A stretch of 45,827 nt of DNA from J051 sp040289295 (GTDB lineage Bacteria; Armatimonadota; Fimbriimonadia; Fimbriimonadales; ATM1), in assembly GCA_040289295.1 (NCBI GenBank), contig PSLA01000018.1, positions 1 through 45,827 on the forward strand, in the 5' to 3' direction. The position numbers were made by a program, and so were the translations under genes. Under the pieces are notes generated by a model. That model saw only the letters and a list, made by a program, of their open reading frames with translations. It ran no database searches and was not told the DNA's origin. Of the stretch, positions 7,549 through 16,042 are shown piece after piece (the stretch's first letter is position 1; every line of letters starts with the position of its first letter).

Positions 7549-8316
7549 ATGGGAAGACACCGATCAAAAGCATATCAAGTAACCTTCAGGCGAGGGGCGG
7601 GGGCGTTCACGCTCGTTGAGCTTCTCGTCGTGATCTCGATAATTTCGGTGCTCGCCGCCATCCTGTTCCCCGTCTTCGCGCAAGCGAAGGTATCGGCGAA
7701 GCAGTCTGGCGAGCTGTCTGGGCTGCGCCAACTGAGCGTTGCCTTCGACATGTACCGGCAGGACTACGACTCTGCGTACGTTCCCCTCTACTGGATTGGT
7801 CCCGGTGGACAGACAAGGCCGGATAACTTCGGCGTGTTCCGTTGGCCGTGGATCCTTAGCGACTACACTTCGTCGCTCGACATCTTCTTCTCGCCTGCGG
7901 ACGTTGAAGGACAGCACTTCCGCGGCAGGCGTGCGACGGAGCGCTTCTGGGGCTACCTGTTTGGGCTAGTTCCCAGTTGGGGATACAACTCGTTGACGTT
8001 CTCGCCACCAGGCGTCGAGCGGGGGACGTTTGTGCCGATCAAGGACAGCTCGCTCGAAGACCCATCCGATACGTTGCTCCTGGCGAGCAGCTACTGGGGC
8101 ACCGGCGAGGACAGCCTACCCACCGGCTACTATCGCCTGTATCCGCCGGATCAGTGGGCGGGCGTTCCGCCGCTGAACGGCCTGAGCTACGGGCACGTGT
8201 GGCCGCGATTCAGGAATCGCTTCGCAGCGGTTCTATTTGCCGACGGACACGTGAAATTGCTCACAATTGAGCAAATCGCGCAGGAGGAGATATGGACAGC
8301 CGAGCGAGAAAACTGA
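7549..8316 (+). CDS. Type IV prepilin-like protein with N-terminal cleavage/methylation motif
   Basis: 255 residues. After a short basic leader ending GAG comes FTLVELLVVISIISVLAAIL, the prepilin motif with Phe+1 and Glu+5 followed by the hydrophobic assembly helix. The C-terminal segment AVLFADGHVKLLT is the DGH motif of the DUF1559/H-X9-DG type prepilin-like proteins common in Planctomycetes and Armatimonadota. Such proteins are exported and processed by a prepilin peptidase. Whether they form pili or pseudopili is generally unknown. A strong AGGAGG precedes ATG 7549. It is the first gene of a three-gene operon. Confidence 0.85.
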   Translation: MGRHRSKAYQVTFRRGAGAFTLVELLVVISIISVLAAILFPVFAQAKVSAKQSGELSGLRQLSVAFDMYRQDYDSAYVPLYWIGPGGQTRPDNFGVFRWPWILSDYTSSLDIFFSPADVEGQHFRGRRATERFWGYLFGLVPSWGYNSLTFSPPGVERGTFVPIKDSSLEDPSDTLLLASSYWGTGEDSLPTGYYRLYPPDQWAGVPPLNGLSYGHVWPRFRNRFAAVLFADGHVKLLTIEQIAQEEIWTAEREN

Positions 8317-8501
8317 TTGGCGCGGCCGTGATCTGCGTGTTAACCCTTGGGCTGCTCGCTTTGAGTTTGCAGCGCGCGCAGGACCCTCCCATGCCGGAAA
8401 TCCCGTCCGGACCGAACGCCCGGACCGCCGATGAACCAGAGCCGCATCCTTCCGAACTCGGCTCTACCGATCAAGAAACTATAAGGAGTACGAACGAATG
8501 A
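8292..8501 (+). CDS. Small single-TM protein, unknown function
   Basis: 69 residues, starting inside the end of the prepilin-like gene (25-nt overlap) after GGAGG at 8284-8288. A short basic N-terminus is followed by one hydrophobic helix (LIGAAVICVLTLGLLALSL), then a Pro/Glu-rich tail (DEPEPHPSELGS). It could be a signal anchor or an uncleaved signal peptide with an extracytoplasmic tail. Its stop overlaps the next gene as ATGA, so it is tightly coupled in the operon. Not recognised. Confidence 0.65.
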   Translation: MDSRARKLIGAAVICVLTLGLLALSLQRAQDPPMPEIPSGPNARTADEPEPHPSELGSTDQETIRSTNE

Positions 8502-9205
8502 TTGAAACGAACATCGCAACCCACATTCCGACCCTACTGGCGTTGCAAAGCGGCATGACCTATGCGCCAGGCACGCTTACCGCGCGCGAGGCGCTGAAGC
8601 ATGCGGCGGAGGCGCGTTATGTTCTGCCGAGCGACTTGTCGGCACTCTATGCTAAGTTCGTCATCACTGACCACGAAGGCGACCTGAGCGGCTCCATCGC
8701 ATGGACGAAGGCAGAAGGGCTGGAAGTATCCGTCGCCGGAACGGGCGAGCGCGCGGAGGACTATCAGCGCCGCGTCGAGAGCCTGATCCAGCACCGCCTG
8801 CCGAGCGACTTTGAACAAGGAGACGGCAAACACAACCTCACATGGACAGGTAAGGATAACCTCATCGGTAAGCAGATCGCCCTCAACGATGCGATGAACA
8901 GCATGTATCGAGTGAACGGGGGTTCTATTGTCGAGGTGGACCGAACCCTCGGCGACACGCGGCTCATCGTCAGCGTGGTGGATGTCGAGAAGCTAACGAA
9001 CGGCAAGAACCTGCCAAAGGCAATGGTCGTTTCGTACTTCGATGCCGCATCCGGGGCGCTCAAGCGCACTGAGACGATTGTCGACACCTATAAAGATCGA
9101 AACGGTGTTCTCGTTCCATCGTCTCGACGCGTGTACGTGAGCGAGCGCGGAACCGTCCGAGCGTTCGAAATCACGTTGAGCGACCTTCGCCTCGACCGCA
9201 AGTAA
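8498..9205 (+). CDS. DUF3386-like protein
   Basis: 235 residues, start ATG 8498 overlapping the upstream stop (ATGA) with AAGGAG a few bases before. The order of features resembles DUF3386 proteins known mainly from cyanobacteria. There is an N-terminal helix-rich segment, then DLSGSIAWTKAEGLEVSV, a 'VESLIQHRLPSDFEQGDGKH' helix and loop, and a beta-rich C-terminal half ending with 'VDTYKDRNGVLVPSSRRVYV'. No catalytic motif or membrane segment is visible. Its operon with a prepilin-like protein and a TM protein suggests a cell-surface or secretion context. The family match is from memory of the pattern. Confidence 0.55.
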   Translation: MIETNIATHIPTLLALQSGMTYAPGTLTAREALKHAAEARYVLPSDLSALYAKFVITDHEGDLSGSIAWTKAEGLEVSVAGTGERAEDYQRRVESLIQHRLPSDFEQGDGKHNLTWTGKDNLIGKQIALNDAMNSMYRVNGGSIVEVDRTLGDTRLIVSVVDVEKLTNGKNLPKAMVVSYFDAASGALKRTETIVDTYKDRNGVLVPSSRRVYVSERGTVRAFEITLSDLRLDRK

Positions 9206-9210
9206 TCTTA

Positions 9211-9248
9211 CAGGGCGGCGGCGGGAGGATGCTACCGACGCAGCCCTG
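9211..9248 (+). terminator. Possible weak terminator or hairpin after the DUF3386-like gene
   Basis: CAGGGC at 9211-9216 pairs with GCCCTG at 9243-9248 around a long GC-rich loop, followed by TTAACGTT. The T-tract is poor, so this is only a candidate end of the prepilin-like operon. Confidence 0.25.
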
Positions 9249-9286
9249 TTAACGTTCCGTTATCCAAGGGGCAGCGTGCCATCGGA

Positions 9287-9292
9287 TATACT
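9287..9292 (+). promoter_or_regulatory. -10-like box TATACT before the KOW-domain gene
   Basis: TATACT in the context GGATATACTCG, then 9 nt to ATG 9302, without a Shine-Dalgarno sequence. This predicts a leaderless mRNA. Confidence 0.5.
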
Positions 9293-9301
9293 CGCGACGA
9301 A

Positions 9302-10429
9302 ATGGGCACCGCCTACACGCCAGGTCTGACGGTAAGCGCCGACCATGTCGTTCAAAAGACGCGACGATTACCCTTGAAGGGCGAAGTTCTCGTCACCAAA
9401 GGACAAATTGTTGAGCCACACACCGTCATCGCTCGCACCGAACTTCCGGGAATTCTGCAGTCCATCAAGGTCTCCCAAAAACTTGGCGTCGAAGCTAAAG
9501 AGGTCAAGGACCTGCTCAAGGTTTCGATCGGTGACAGCGTCGAGGTAGGGCAGTTGCTCGCTGAGTCCAAGGGTCTCTTTGGGCTTTTCAAGGGGCAGGT
9601 GCTTAGCGAGTTTAAGGGCAAGGTCGAGGACGTGTCGGAGGTTACTGGCAACGTGCTGGTTCGCGAGCCACCCACCCCGATTGAGATCACCGCGTACCTG
9701 CGGGGGCGCGTGGCCGACGTCATCCCCGAAGAAGGTGCGGTCGTAGAAGCCCGAGGCGCGGTCGTACAGGGCATCTTCGGTGTGGGTGGCGAGCGAGTTG
9801 GGACGCTTCGAGCTGCCGTGAACTCTCCCGATGACGTGCTGGACGCCCACGCCATCCGCGATGACGACGCGGGCAAGGTGCTGATCGGTGGCTCGCAGGT
9901 AACCCTCGATGCGATTCGTAAGGCGGAGAAGGTCGGCGTCCTCGGCTTGGTCGCCGGAGCGGTGAGAGACCTTGACCTGACGGAGTATCTTGGCTACGAC
10001 ATCGGCGTCGCGATCACTGGCAACGAGGCGATACCGCTTACAATCATTGCCACGGAAGGGTTCGGACGCCTTCGCATGGCGGACCGAACCTTCGAGTTGC
10101 TGCGCTCTCTCGAGGGTAAAGAGGCGAGCATCAACGGCGCCACGCAGATTCGCGCAGGCGTCATTCGACCCGAGATCATCGTTCCATCCGACTTACCCCC
10201 GACGGAGGTGGCGGCAGCAGCGGATGGCGCTGGCGCGCTCGAGGTCGGCACGCCGATTCGAATCATTCGCGAGCCCTGGTTCGGCAAGCTTGCAAAGGTG
10301 AGCGCTTTACCGGCGGAGTTGCAGGTGGTCGAGTCGGGCGCGGAAGTCCGCGTGCTCCGCGCTGTGCTTGACGAGTCGGGTCAGGAGGTAACGCTGCCAC
10401 GGGCGAACGTCGAGATAATCGCACGATGA
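9302..10429 (+). CDS. Barrel-sandwich/KOW-motif protein of unknown function
   Basis: 375 residues. The N-terminal half is beta-rich, with repeated lipoyl/RnfC-like barrel-sandwich features: KGEVLVTKGQIVEPHTVIAR, SIGDSVEVGQLLAESKGLFG, and VADVIPEEGAVVEARGAVVQGIFGVGGE. A middle Rossmann-like part follows (KVLIGGSQVTLDAI, GVLGLVAGAVRDLDLTEYL, GVAITGNEAIPLTIIATEGFG). The C-terminal 60 residues look like a KOW/SH3-like barrel (GTPIRIIREPWFGKLAKV). I know no defined function for this arrangement. It is directly coupled by ATGA overlap to an OmpR-type regulator, so it may sense or act in the same process. Confidence 0.7.
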   Translation: MGTAYTPGLTVSADHVVQKTRRLPLKGEVLVTKGQIVEPHTVIARTELPGILQSIKVSQKLGVEAKEVKDLLKVSIGDSVEVGQLLAESKGLFGLFKGQVLSEFKGKVEDVSEVTGNVLVREPPTPIEITAYLRGRVADVIPEEGAVVEARGAVVQGIFGVGGERVGTLRAAVNSPDDVLDAHAIRDDDAGKVLIGGSQVTLDAIRKAEKVGVLGLVAGAVRDLDLTEYLGYDIGVAITGNEAIPLTIIATEGFGRLRMADRTFELLRSLEGKEASINGATQIRAGVIRPEIIVPSDLPPTEVAAAADGAGALEVGTPIRIIREPWFGKLAKVSALPAELQVVESGAEVRVLRAVLDESGQEVTLPRANVEIIAR

Positions 10430-11097
10430 CGATCCTTGTTGTTGACGACGAACCGATTCTCCGCGAGATGGTTACGCGCCGCCTCGTGCGAGACGGATAC
10501 AAGGTCATGACCGCGGAATCCGCCGAACAAGCATGGCTCAGGTTTCGCAAACAGCAGCCCGACCTCATCATTCTCGACGTGATGCTGCCCGGACGAACGG
10601 GCTTCGATCTCTCGAAGACGATTCGTCAACACAGCCGGATCCCGATTCTGTTTCTGAGTGCGCGCGCAGGCGAGGAGGATCGCCTGCGCGGTTTCAACGT
10701 TGGCGGCGACGACTATCTGACCAAGCCGTTCAACCTCGCGGAACTCTCTGCTCGCGTCGCAGCGATCCTCCGTCGCTCCTATCCGACCGAGCAACCCACC
10801 GACGTCACGGCCGGCGACATCCGGGTCAGCGCCGACCGGTGCGAGGCGTTTTTGGGCGACGTGAAGCTCGACCTCACCCCGCGGGAGTTTGCCCTCCTTA
10901 ACTTTTTTGTCACACATCCCAACAAAGTGTTCCGACGCGAGACGCTTATCGAGCGCGTCTGGGGACCGAACGCGTTCGTCACCCCTCGGACCGTTGACGT
11001 ACACGTGCGGTGGCTCCGCGAGAAGATCGAGCAAAACCCTTCTGAACCCAAACACGTCCTAACGGTTCGCGGGTTCGGTTACCGCTTCGAGCCATAG
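10426..11097 (+). CDS. OmpR/PhoB-family two-component response regulator
   Basis: 223 residues. The N-terminal receiver has the acidic pair DDE (7-9), the phospho-acceptor Asp51 in LIILDVMLPG, Thr/Ser in FLSAR (Ser78) and Lys100 in DDYLTKPF. The C-terminal winged helix shows LTPREFALLNFFVTHPNKVFRRE and VDVHVRWLREKIE..P...LTVRGFGYRF. Phosphorylation by a histidine kinase would control DNA binding. No histidine kinase gene is adjacent, so its partner is elsewhere, or it responds to the neighbouring KOW or GAF proteins. Start ATG 10426 overlaps the upstream stop (ATGA). Confidence 0.93.
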   Translation: MTILVVDDEPILREMVTRRLVRDGYKVMTAESAEQAWLRFRKQQPDLIILDVMLPGRTGFDLSKTIRQHSRIPILFLSARAGEEDRLRGFNVGGDDYLTKPFNLAELSARVAAILRRSYPTEQPTDVTAGDIRVSADRCEAFLGDVKLDLTPREFALLNFFVTHPNKVFRRETLIERVWGPNAFVTPRTVDVHVRWLREKIEQNPSEPKHVLTVRGFGYRFEP

Positions 11098-11202
11098 CAC
11101 GGCGTTCACGCCAGCCACACGAGGAGGCGCCCATAACATGGCTTTGCGCGGAGCGAGGCCTGCCCAAACCGCCCTCAGTAGCCGACAATCCATACAGGAA
11201 CC

Positions 11203-13137
11203 ATGTGGGAATTCGGCGTTCGCATCCTCGCCGCAGGCGGGGTCATCGCTGTGGCGGGATGGACAGGCCTGCCACCGTTCGAAGTGGCCTGGAAAGTCGG
11301 CGCGTTGGCGGCGCTGCTTGCTTTCCTGACGCATCATTTGGAGCGCTCGGGGCGAATGAACCCCGGGGTGGGTGGGCTCATCGCGGGCGCGGATGCGTTC
11401 GCCATTGCTTGTGGGCTCGCTGCCGCAGGCGCCATCGGGGCGGGTGGCGCGCTGGCGCTGGTCCCGATCGTCTATGCCATCGCCAAGCGCGGGAGTTACC
11501 CCGCAGCAACCGGTGCGTTCGGCGCCGGTGGACTGCTTCTCGGCGCGGCGATGGGTGCGGCAAGTGAGCTGAGTTCGGCTGTCTATCTGCATGTTGCCGG
11601 GGCATTACTCGTTGCGATCGTGGCAAATCAGCCACGTATAACCGAACGACCGAAGACCGTGCCGGAACTGCTCGCCGAGTCGGATGGCTTCGCTAGAACA
11701 GGAGTGCAGACCACGATCGAACTTCGGGCGAAGGTTCGCAAGTTGCAGAGGATGCTTGGGTACATCGAGAAGGCGGCGCGCGTTGACAGGCTTGTGGCAC
11801 GTACTATGCTCTTCAAGCAAGGGTTGCCCTCCCTCGCCCTGTTCGTGGAGGGAGTCGCTGAAACTACGGACGCGGACGGTGTCATCCTGCACACATTCAA
11901 CGCCTCCGGTGACCGGCTGGTCTTGAGCTCCTGGGTGGGCATTTCCACCGACGAACAACCAGACCACACGGTGCGCGTCTCGAAGGCCGAAGCGGCGCAC
12001 AGAATCAAGGCTCGGCTCCGCGAGGCGCTAATCCAGGACGCGCTCCTTCCAAGCGGCGTATCTACGCGGCACTCGATTCTCCACCACCGGGGTGAGGTCG
12101 TCGGCGTTCTCACCCTGATCGCACGCCGAGGCGAGGACCTTGAGACGATGCAAGAGCGGATTGAGGAGGCGGCGGAAGCGCTCGGCGGTGCAGTGCACAC
12201 CATTCTCAGGATCGAACGCCTCGAGCGGCGCATGCGAGAGGCGGAACTGCTCTACGAGATCCATTGCCGACTCGACGGTGCGGTTACCGTCAACGACCTC
12301 TGTCAGCGCACCGCGGTGGCGCTCAAGGAGGCGCTTGCATGTGACGACGTGAACATCCTTCTGTTCGCCGGAGGCAACGCGAACGAACCGACGATCGCCG
12401 GGCGTGCAGGTCGCGCGGTTCCGATTCTCGAGAACCTGCGCTTCGAAGGAGGGATCGACGAATGGATTGCTGGTGGGTCGCCCACGATCGCGGTGTACGA
12501 CGTGACGTCGTCCTCGCTGATGGATCCGGGCGTTGCATCCCGACTTCGTGTGGGTGCGTACATCCTTGCTGCATTCGGCGAGCCTTCGATGCCCTTGGGC
12601 GTCGTGATAGCTTCGAGCCGCATTCCTGGAGCGTTCCACTCGAACGACAGCCGCGTCGTGTTGGCAATTGCCGCAGAGCTGTCTCGCGTGGCAGAGCAGA
12701 TCGCCAACCTTGGGCAGGGCGCTGCGAGCGCGGGGCTTCTAACCCATTCAGAGTTTCGAAGTGCCGTCGTTGGCGCGGTCCGCACCGGCGGCTGCATTCT
12801 GCACGTTGAGCCACTTCACCTCGAGCGCGTTGCAGAGCACGCCGGCGCGGGGGCGGCGGAGCAAGTCGTGAGACGCCTCGGAGTCGTCCTCCGCCGTCAT
12901 GCTCCGGCGGACGCGCGCATCCTGCGGCATGATTCGAGCACGTACGTCGTGCTTCTGGCGGGCGCGGGTCGCGAGGCGGCCGAACGGGTGGCGAGCCATC
13001 TTTCCGCCGTCGCGGCGATGGAATCGGTGGATATCGGCTCAGATGAAGAGCCGGTGCTGCTCGCGGTGCGGGTTCGAACCGCCGATTTGGACGAGCGCAT
13101 CGAGCAAAACAGAATTTCCGGTAGCTTTACGGGTTGA
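11203..13137 (+). CDS. Membrane sensor with GAF domains and a degenerate GGDEF domain
   Basis: 644 residues. The first about 145 residues hold several hydrophobic helices (Gly/Ala-rich, for example VGALAALLAFL and AGALLVAIVANQ). A helical linker (IELRAKVRKLQRMLGYIEKA) leads to two GAF-like sensor segments at about 195-335 and 345-505. The last about 120 residues align in order with a GGDEF domain: LTHSEFRSAV, LHVEPLHLERVAEHAGAGAAEQVVRRLG, then RHDSSTYVVLLAG in place of R.GGDEF.VLL. The GG(D/E)EF signature is lost, so it is probably not a diguanylate cyclase. It follows the response regulator after a 105-nt gap and may be its signalling partner. A short AGGA lies before the ATG. Confidence 0.75.
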   Translation: MWEFGVRILAAGGVIAVAGWTGLPPFEVAWKVGALAALLAFLTHHLERSGRMNPGVGGLIAGADAFAIACGLAAAGAIGAGGALALVPIVYAIAKRGSYPAATGAFGAGGLLLGAAMGAASELSSAVYLHVAGALLVAIVANQPRITERPKTVPELLAESDGFARTGVQTTIELRAKVRKLQRMLGYIEKAARVDRLVARTMLFKQGLPSLALFVEGVAETTDADGVILHTFNASGDRLVLSSWVGISTDEQPDHTVRVSKAEAAHRIKARLREALIQDALLPSGVSTRHSILHHRGEVVGVLTLIARRGEDLETMQERIEEAAEALGGAVHTILRIERLERRMREAELLYEIHCRLDGAVTVNDLCQRTAVALKEALACDDVNILLFAGGNANEPTIAGRAGRAVPILENLRFEGGIDEWIAGGSPTIAVYDVTSSSLMDPGVASRLRVGAYILAAFGEPSMPLGVVIASSRIPGAFHSNDSRVVLAIAAELSRVAEQIANLGQGAASAGLLTHSEFRSAVVGAVRTGGCILHVEPLHLERVAEHAGAGAAEQVVRRLGVVLRRHAPADARILRHDSSTYVVLLAGAGREAAERVASHLSAVAAMESVDIGSDEEPVLLAVRVRTADLDERIEQNRISGSFTG

Positions 13138-13283
13138 CGCCCATGCCAAGCGGCGTCCAAACTGTCTAAAGCGATTTGCCGGACGAAGCGGCACGTGACG
13201 CTGATGCCCGCAAGCGGGGGTGGCGGGCGTTGGGGCGCGACGTGCGACGGATAGCCCGACACTTACAAACTCGGAGGAAAATA

Positions 13284-13751
13284 ATGACCGACCGTGCACA
13301 TACAGGCATCGAAGAAGGGTGGCGGCGAATTATGGAGATCTTGGGCGAGGCACTTGCCCAGGACAGTCTGGACGAAGGGTCGCGCCGATTGAGCCTGGCG
13401 CTGATCCAGAACCCAAGCGACCCGTGGCTGCGCCTCGCTCGCGGTGTCCTCTACACCTGTACGGGTTACTTCGCGAGAGCGGATGACGACTTCTCGTTCG
13501 TAGAAGTGCGCTCGAACTCACCCTGGCTTGAGGCGTTTGCCCAATCGTTGCGCGCCGAACTTGAGGATTGGCAGCTCGCGATCATCACGTCTTTGCTTCG
13601 TGAGGACCGCACTTTCCTTTGGGAGTATCGCGCGGACGCCAACGCCGCGCTGTCGAAGAAAGGCTTTCAACTTTCTGCGCCGGGAAGGCAAATGGTGGTG
13701 TACATCGAGCGTTCTCTGCCTCGCGGCTTCATGCCCGCCGGCATCTCTTAG
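13284..13751 (+). CDS. TPR-like small protein, unknown function
   Basis: 155 residues, start ATG 13284 just after CGGAGGAAAATA, a strong Shine-Dalgarno. Helical segments such as LDEGSRRLSLALIQNPSDPWLRLARGVLYTCTGYFARADDDFS fit one or two tetratricopeptide-like repeats. No TM or signal peptide is present. Its stop TAG shares a TTAG tetranucleotide with the TAA stop of the convergent P-type ATPase gene. It may belong to the same transcription unit as the GAF protein 146 nt upstream. Function unknown. Confidence 0.7.
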   Translation: MTDRAHTGIEEGWRRIMEILGEALAQDSLDEGSRRLSLALIQNPSDPWLRLARGVLYTCTGYFARADDDFSFVEVRSNSPWLEAFAQSLRAELEDWQLAIITSLLREDRTFLWEYRADANAALSKKGFQLSAPGRQMVVYIERSLPRGFMPAGIS

Positions 13752-16042
13752 CCTGCGGTCGAGGCCATCGCGGTCGTGTGTTTGTTGCTACGCAGTCGGA
13801 GGGAGTTAGCCGTTACAAGCAGGCTTACGCCCATGTCTCCGGCGACGGCGATCCAGAATGGGAGCGGCCAGATGACGCCCGCCGCGACCAGCAGCACCTT
13901 GGTCAACAGGCTGAAAACGATGTTTTGAATCACGACGCGCCGCAACTTGCGGCTTAGTCGAACCAAACAGGACACAGCGCCAAGGTCGTCGTTCAGCACC
14001 ACAACATCGGCGCACTCGAGTGCGGCATCCGTGCCCGCGGCACCCATCGCGACGCCGACGTCGGCCTCGAGCAACGCCGCGACGTCATTGACCCCATCGC
14101 CGACCATTGCGACCGGCCCGCCGGTCTTTAGCGCCTTGACCACCTCGGCCTTCTCGACCGGTGAGACGGCCGCATGGAACTCTTTGACGCCAAGCGAATG
14201 TGCAAATCTGATCACGTTCTCTTGCTGGTCGCCTGAGAGCAGGACGACACGGCTCTCTTTCTGAAGGGCTTCAAGAATGTCTCTGGCATCCGCCTTGATT
14301 TTTTCGCCCAGGTGGAAAACCGCCACGGGGCCGTCCTCATCGGAAAGATAGACCGCTCGCGGGTGCTTGTAGTCGGCTTGCGGTGAGTTGGTAAATGCGG
14401 CGCTGCCGAGGCGGTAGCGGCGACCGTCAATGGTCCCTTCGATGCCTTCACCTGGGACCTCTCGCGTCTCTTGTGCCGTTACATGGCTTCTCGCCTCTCG
14501 CGCAATGGCGCGGGCGACGGGATGGTTGCTTGCAGCCGCGAGCGCGCCGGCGAGCTCGAGCGCCATCTGCCGAGGCACATCTCTAAGTAGGATGATTTCC
14601 TCGACCACCAACCGCGAATAGGTTAGCGTCCCGGTCTTGTCGAAGACCCAGGTCTTGACTTGTTCGAGCGCCTCCAATACGCCGCCGCCCTTCACGAGCG
14701 CCCCGATCCTGCTGGCAGCCCCGATCGCTGTGGTAACGGCGACTGGGATCGAAATGATGAGCGCGCAAGGGCAGGCGACCATCAGCAGCCAGAACGCGCG
14801 GTGCAGAGCGCCGGTTGGCGTCTCGAGCCCCAAGCCGATGGTGACAAGTGCGTATGTTATCGCGAGAAGGATGACGGTGGGTGTGTACCACCGGCTAAGG
14901 CGCTCTATGACCTGTTCGCGGTGCGCGCGCTTTGTGTCCCCTTCTTCGATAAGTTCGAGCGTACGCGCATACGTGGTGTCTTGATAACGCTTCGTAGCGG
15001 CGATGGTGAGCGGCGCATCGGTGGTCAAGCTGCCTGCGAGCACCTTCGAGCCTGGGCTTACGGCCTGTGGCTCCGACTCGCCCGTAAGGAGCGACGCGTC
15101 GACATAACCAGCGCCGTTCTCGACGATGCCATCCACAGGGACGGCGCTGAAAGAGCGCACGGTTACGAGGTCCCCGGGCGCGATGTCGGCGACCGCGACC
15201 TCGACGGCGCCGCGGTTCCTCACGACCTGAGCAGTCTTCGGCGCTGATACGACAAGCTGCCCAATCGCCGCCCGGGTGCGCCGAACGGCTCGGTTCTGCA
15301 AATTGTTGCCCAGGCGATAGAGGATGGTGACGAGGGCAGCCTCGCTAATCTCGCGGATGCCGGTTGCGCCGATGACCGCGATCGTCATCAGGGCGTTGGT
15401 TGTGAAGTCTAAGCGTAACAGCGACGACAGGCCCGACCGGAGCATCCTCGCACCGCTGACGAGCATGGCGAGGGCGAACAACACGATGCCGGGCGCTGTC
15501 TCTGCGCCGACCAGTCCCGCGGCAAGGTACAGAGCGACGGCGGCGCCGAGCGCAATCCAGTCGCGATTTCCCTCTGGCTGTTCGACGGCGTGTAGCCTTC
15601 TGGCGCTGTAGCCAAGACGCCGAACCTCGGATATAATCTGTTCGGTGGTCGTTGAGACCGCGTCGTACTCGAGACTCATGCGTGCAGAAGCGAAGTCCAC
15701 CGAGCATGAGAAGACACCGTCGAGCGATGCAACGCGCGCGCGAATGTCCTCGGCGCATAGCGGACAATCCATCCCGCCGATGCGAAAGGTCTCGTGGCTG
15801 AATCCGAATGCAACCTCGCGGATGATGCGCTCTGTGGACTGAAGAACCGACTGGACGTTCGCCTCGGGACTTATGCTTAGGATGACTTGGCCTCTCTCCG
15901 GCGCGATCTCGATGCCCAAAACGCCCGATAGAATGCTGACCCGCTCTGTGAGTCGCTCGAAACAGGCTTGACAAGAGGCGGACTCACGGGGCAGCCCCTG
16001 CAAGGAAACCGTCACACGCACTCCGCGAGAGTCGTCAGCCAT
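13748..16042 (-). CDS. Heavy-metal P1B-type ATPase (Zn/Cd/Pb-type)
   Basis: 764 residues. A first HMA-like region has CQAC (24-27) and a second has GGMDCPLC (93-96). These are followed by TM helices, TGES (about 320), the intramembrane CPC motif (about 424-426), the phosphorylation site DKTGT (about 468-472), NHPVA in the nucleotide domain, and GDGVND. The C-terminal GDMGVSLLVTANSLRL is typical of ZntA-like exporters of Zn2+, Cd2+ and Pb2+ rather than copper pumps. The start at 16042 gives a TAATG overlap with the upstream lytic transglycosylase stop. An in-frame TTG 18 nt upstream is an alternative. It exports metal across the inner membrane using ATP. Confidence 0.93.
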   Translation of the reverse strand: MADDSRGVRVTVSLQGLPRESASCQACFERLTERVSILSGVLGIEIAPERGQVILSISPEANVQSVLQSTERIIREVAFGFSHETFRIGGMDCPLCAEDIRARVASLDGVFSCSVDFASARMSLEYDAVSTTTEQIISEVRRLGYSARRLHAVEQPEGNRDWIALGAAVALYLAAGLVGAETAPGIVLFALAMLVSGARMLRSGLSSLLRLDFTTNALMTIAVIGATGIREISEAALVTILYRLGNNLQNRAVRRTRAAIGQLVVSAPKTAQVVRNRGAVEVAVADIAPGDLVTVRSFSAVPVDGIVENGAGYVDASLLTGESEPQAVSPGSKVLAGSLTTDAPLTIAATKRYQDTTYARTLELIEEGDTKRAHREQVIERLSRWYTPTVILLAITYALVTIGLGLETPTGALHRAFWLLMVACPCALIISIPVAVTTAIGAASRIGALVKGGGVLEALEQVKTWVFDKTGTLTYSRLVVEEIILLRDVPRQMALELAGALAAASNHPVARAIAREARSHVTAQETREVPGEGIEGTIDGRRYRLGSAAFTNSPQADYKHPRAVYLSDEDGPVAVFHLGEKIKADARDILEALQKESRVVLLSGDQQENVIRFAHSLGVKEFHAAVSPVEKAEVVKALKTGGPVAMVGDGVNDVAALLEADVGVAMGAAGTDAALECADVVVLNDDLGAVSCLVRLSRKLRRVVIQNIVFSLLTKVLLVAAGVIWPLPFWIAVAGDMGVSLLVTANSLRLRSNKHTTAMASTAG

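Noticed and set aside
10381..11055. 224-codon minus-strand open frame opposite the response regulator
   Set aside because: Shadow frame. The plus strand encodes complete receiver and winged-helix domains.
13069..13085. GGTTCGAAC sequence resembling a tRNA T-arm
   Set aside because: It lies inside the degenerate GGDEF coding region with no acceptor stem or anticodon arm around it.
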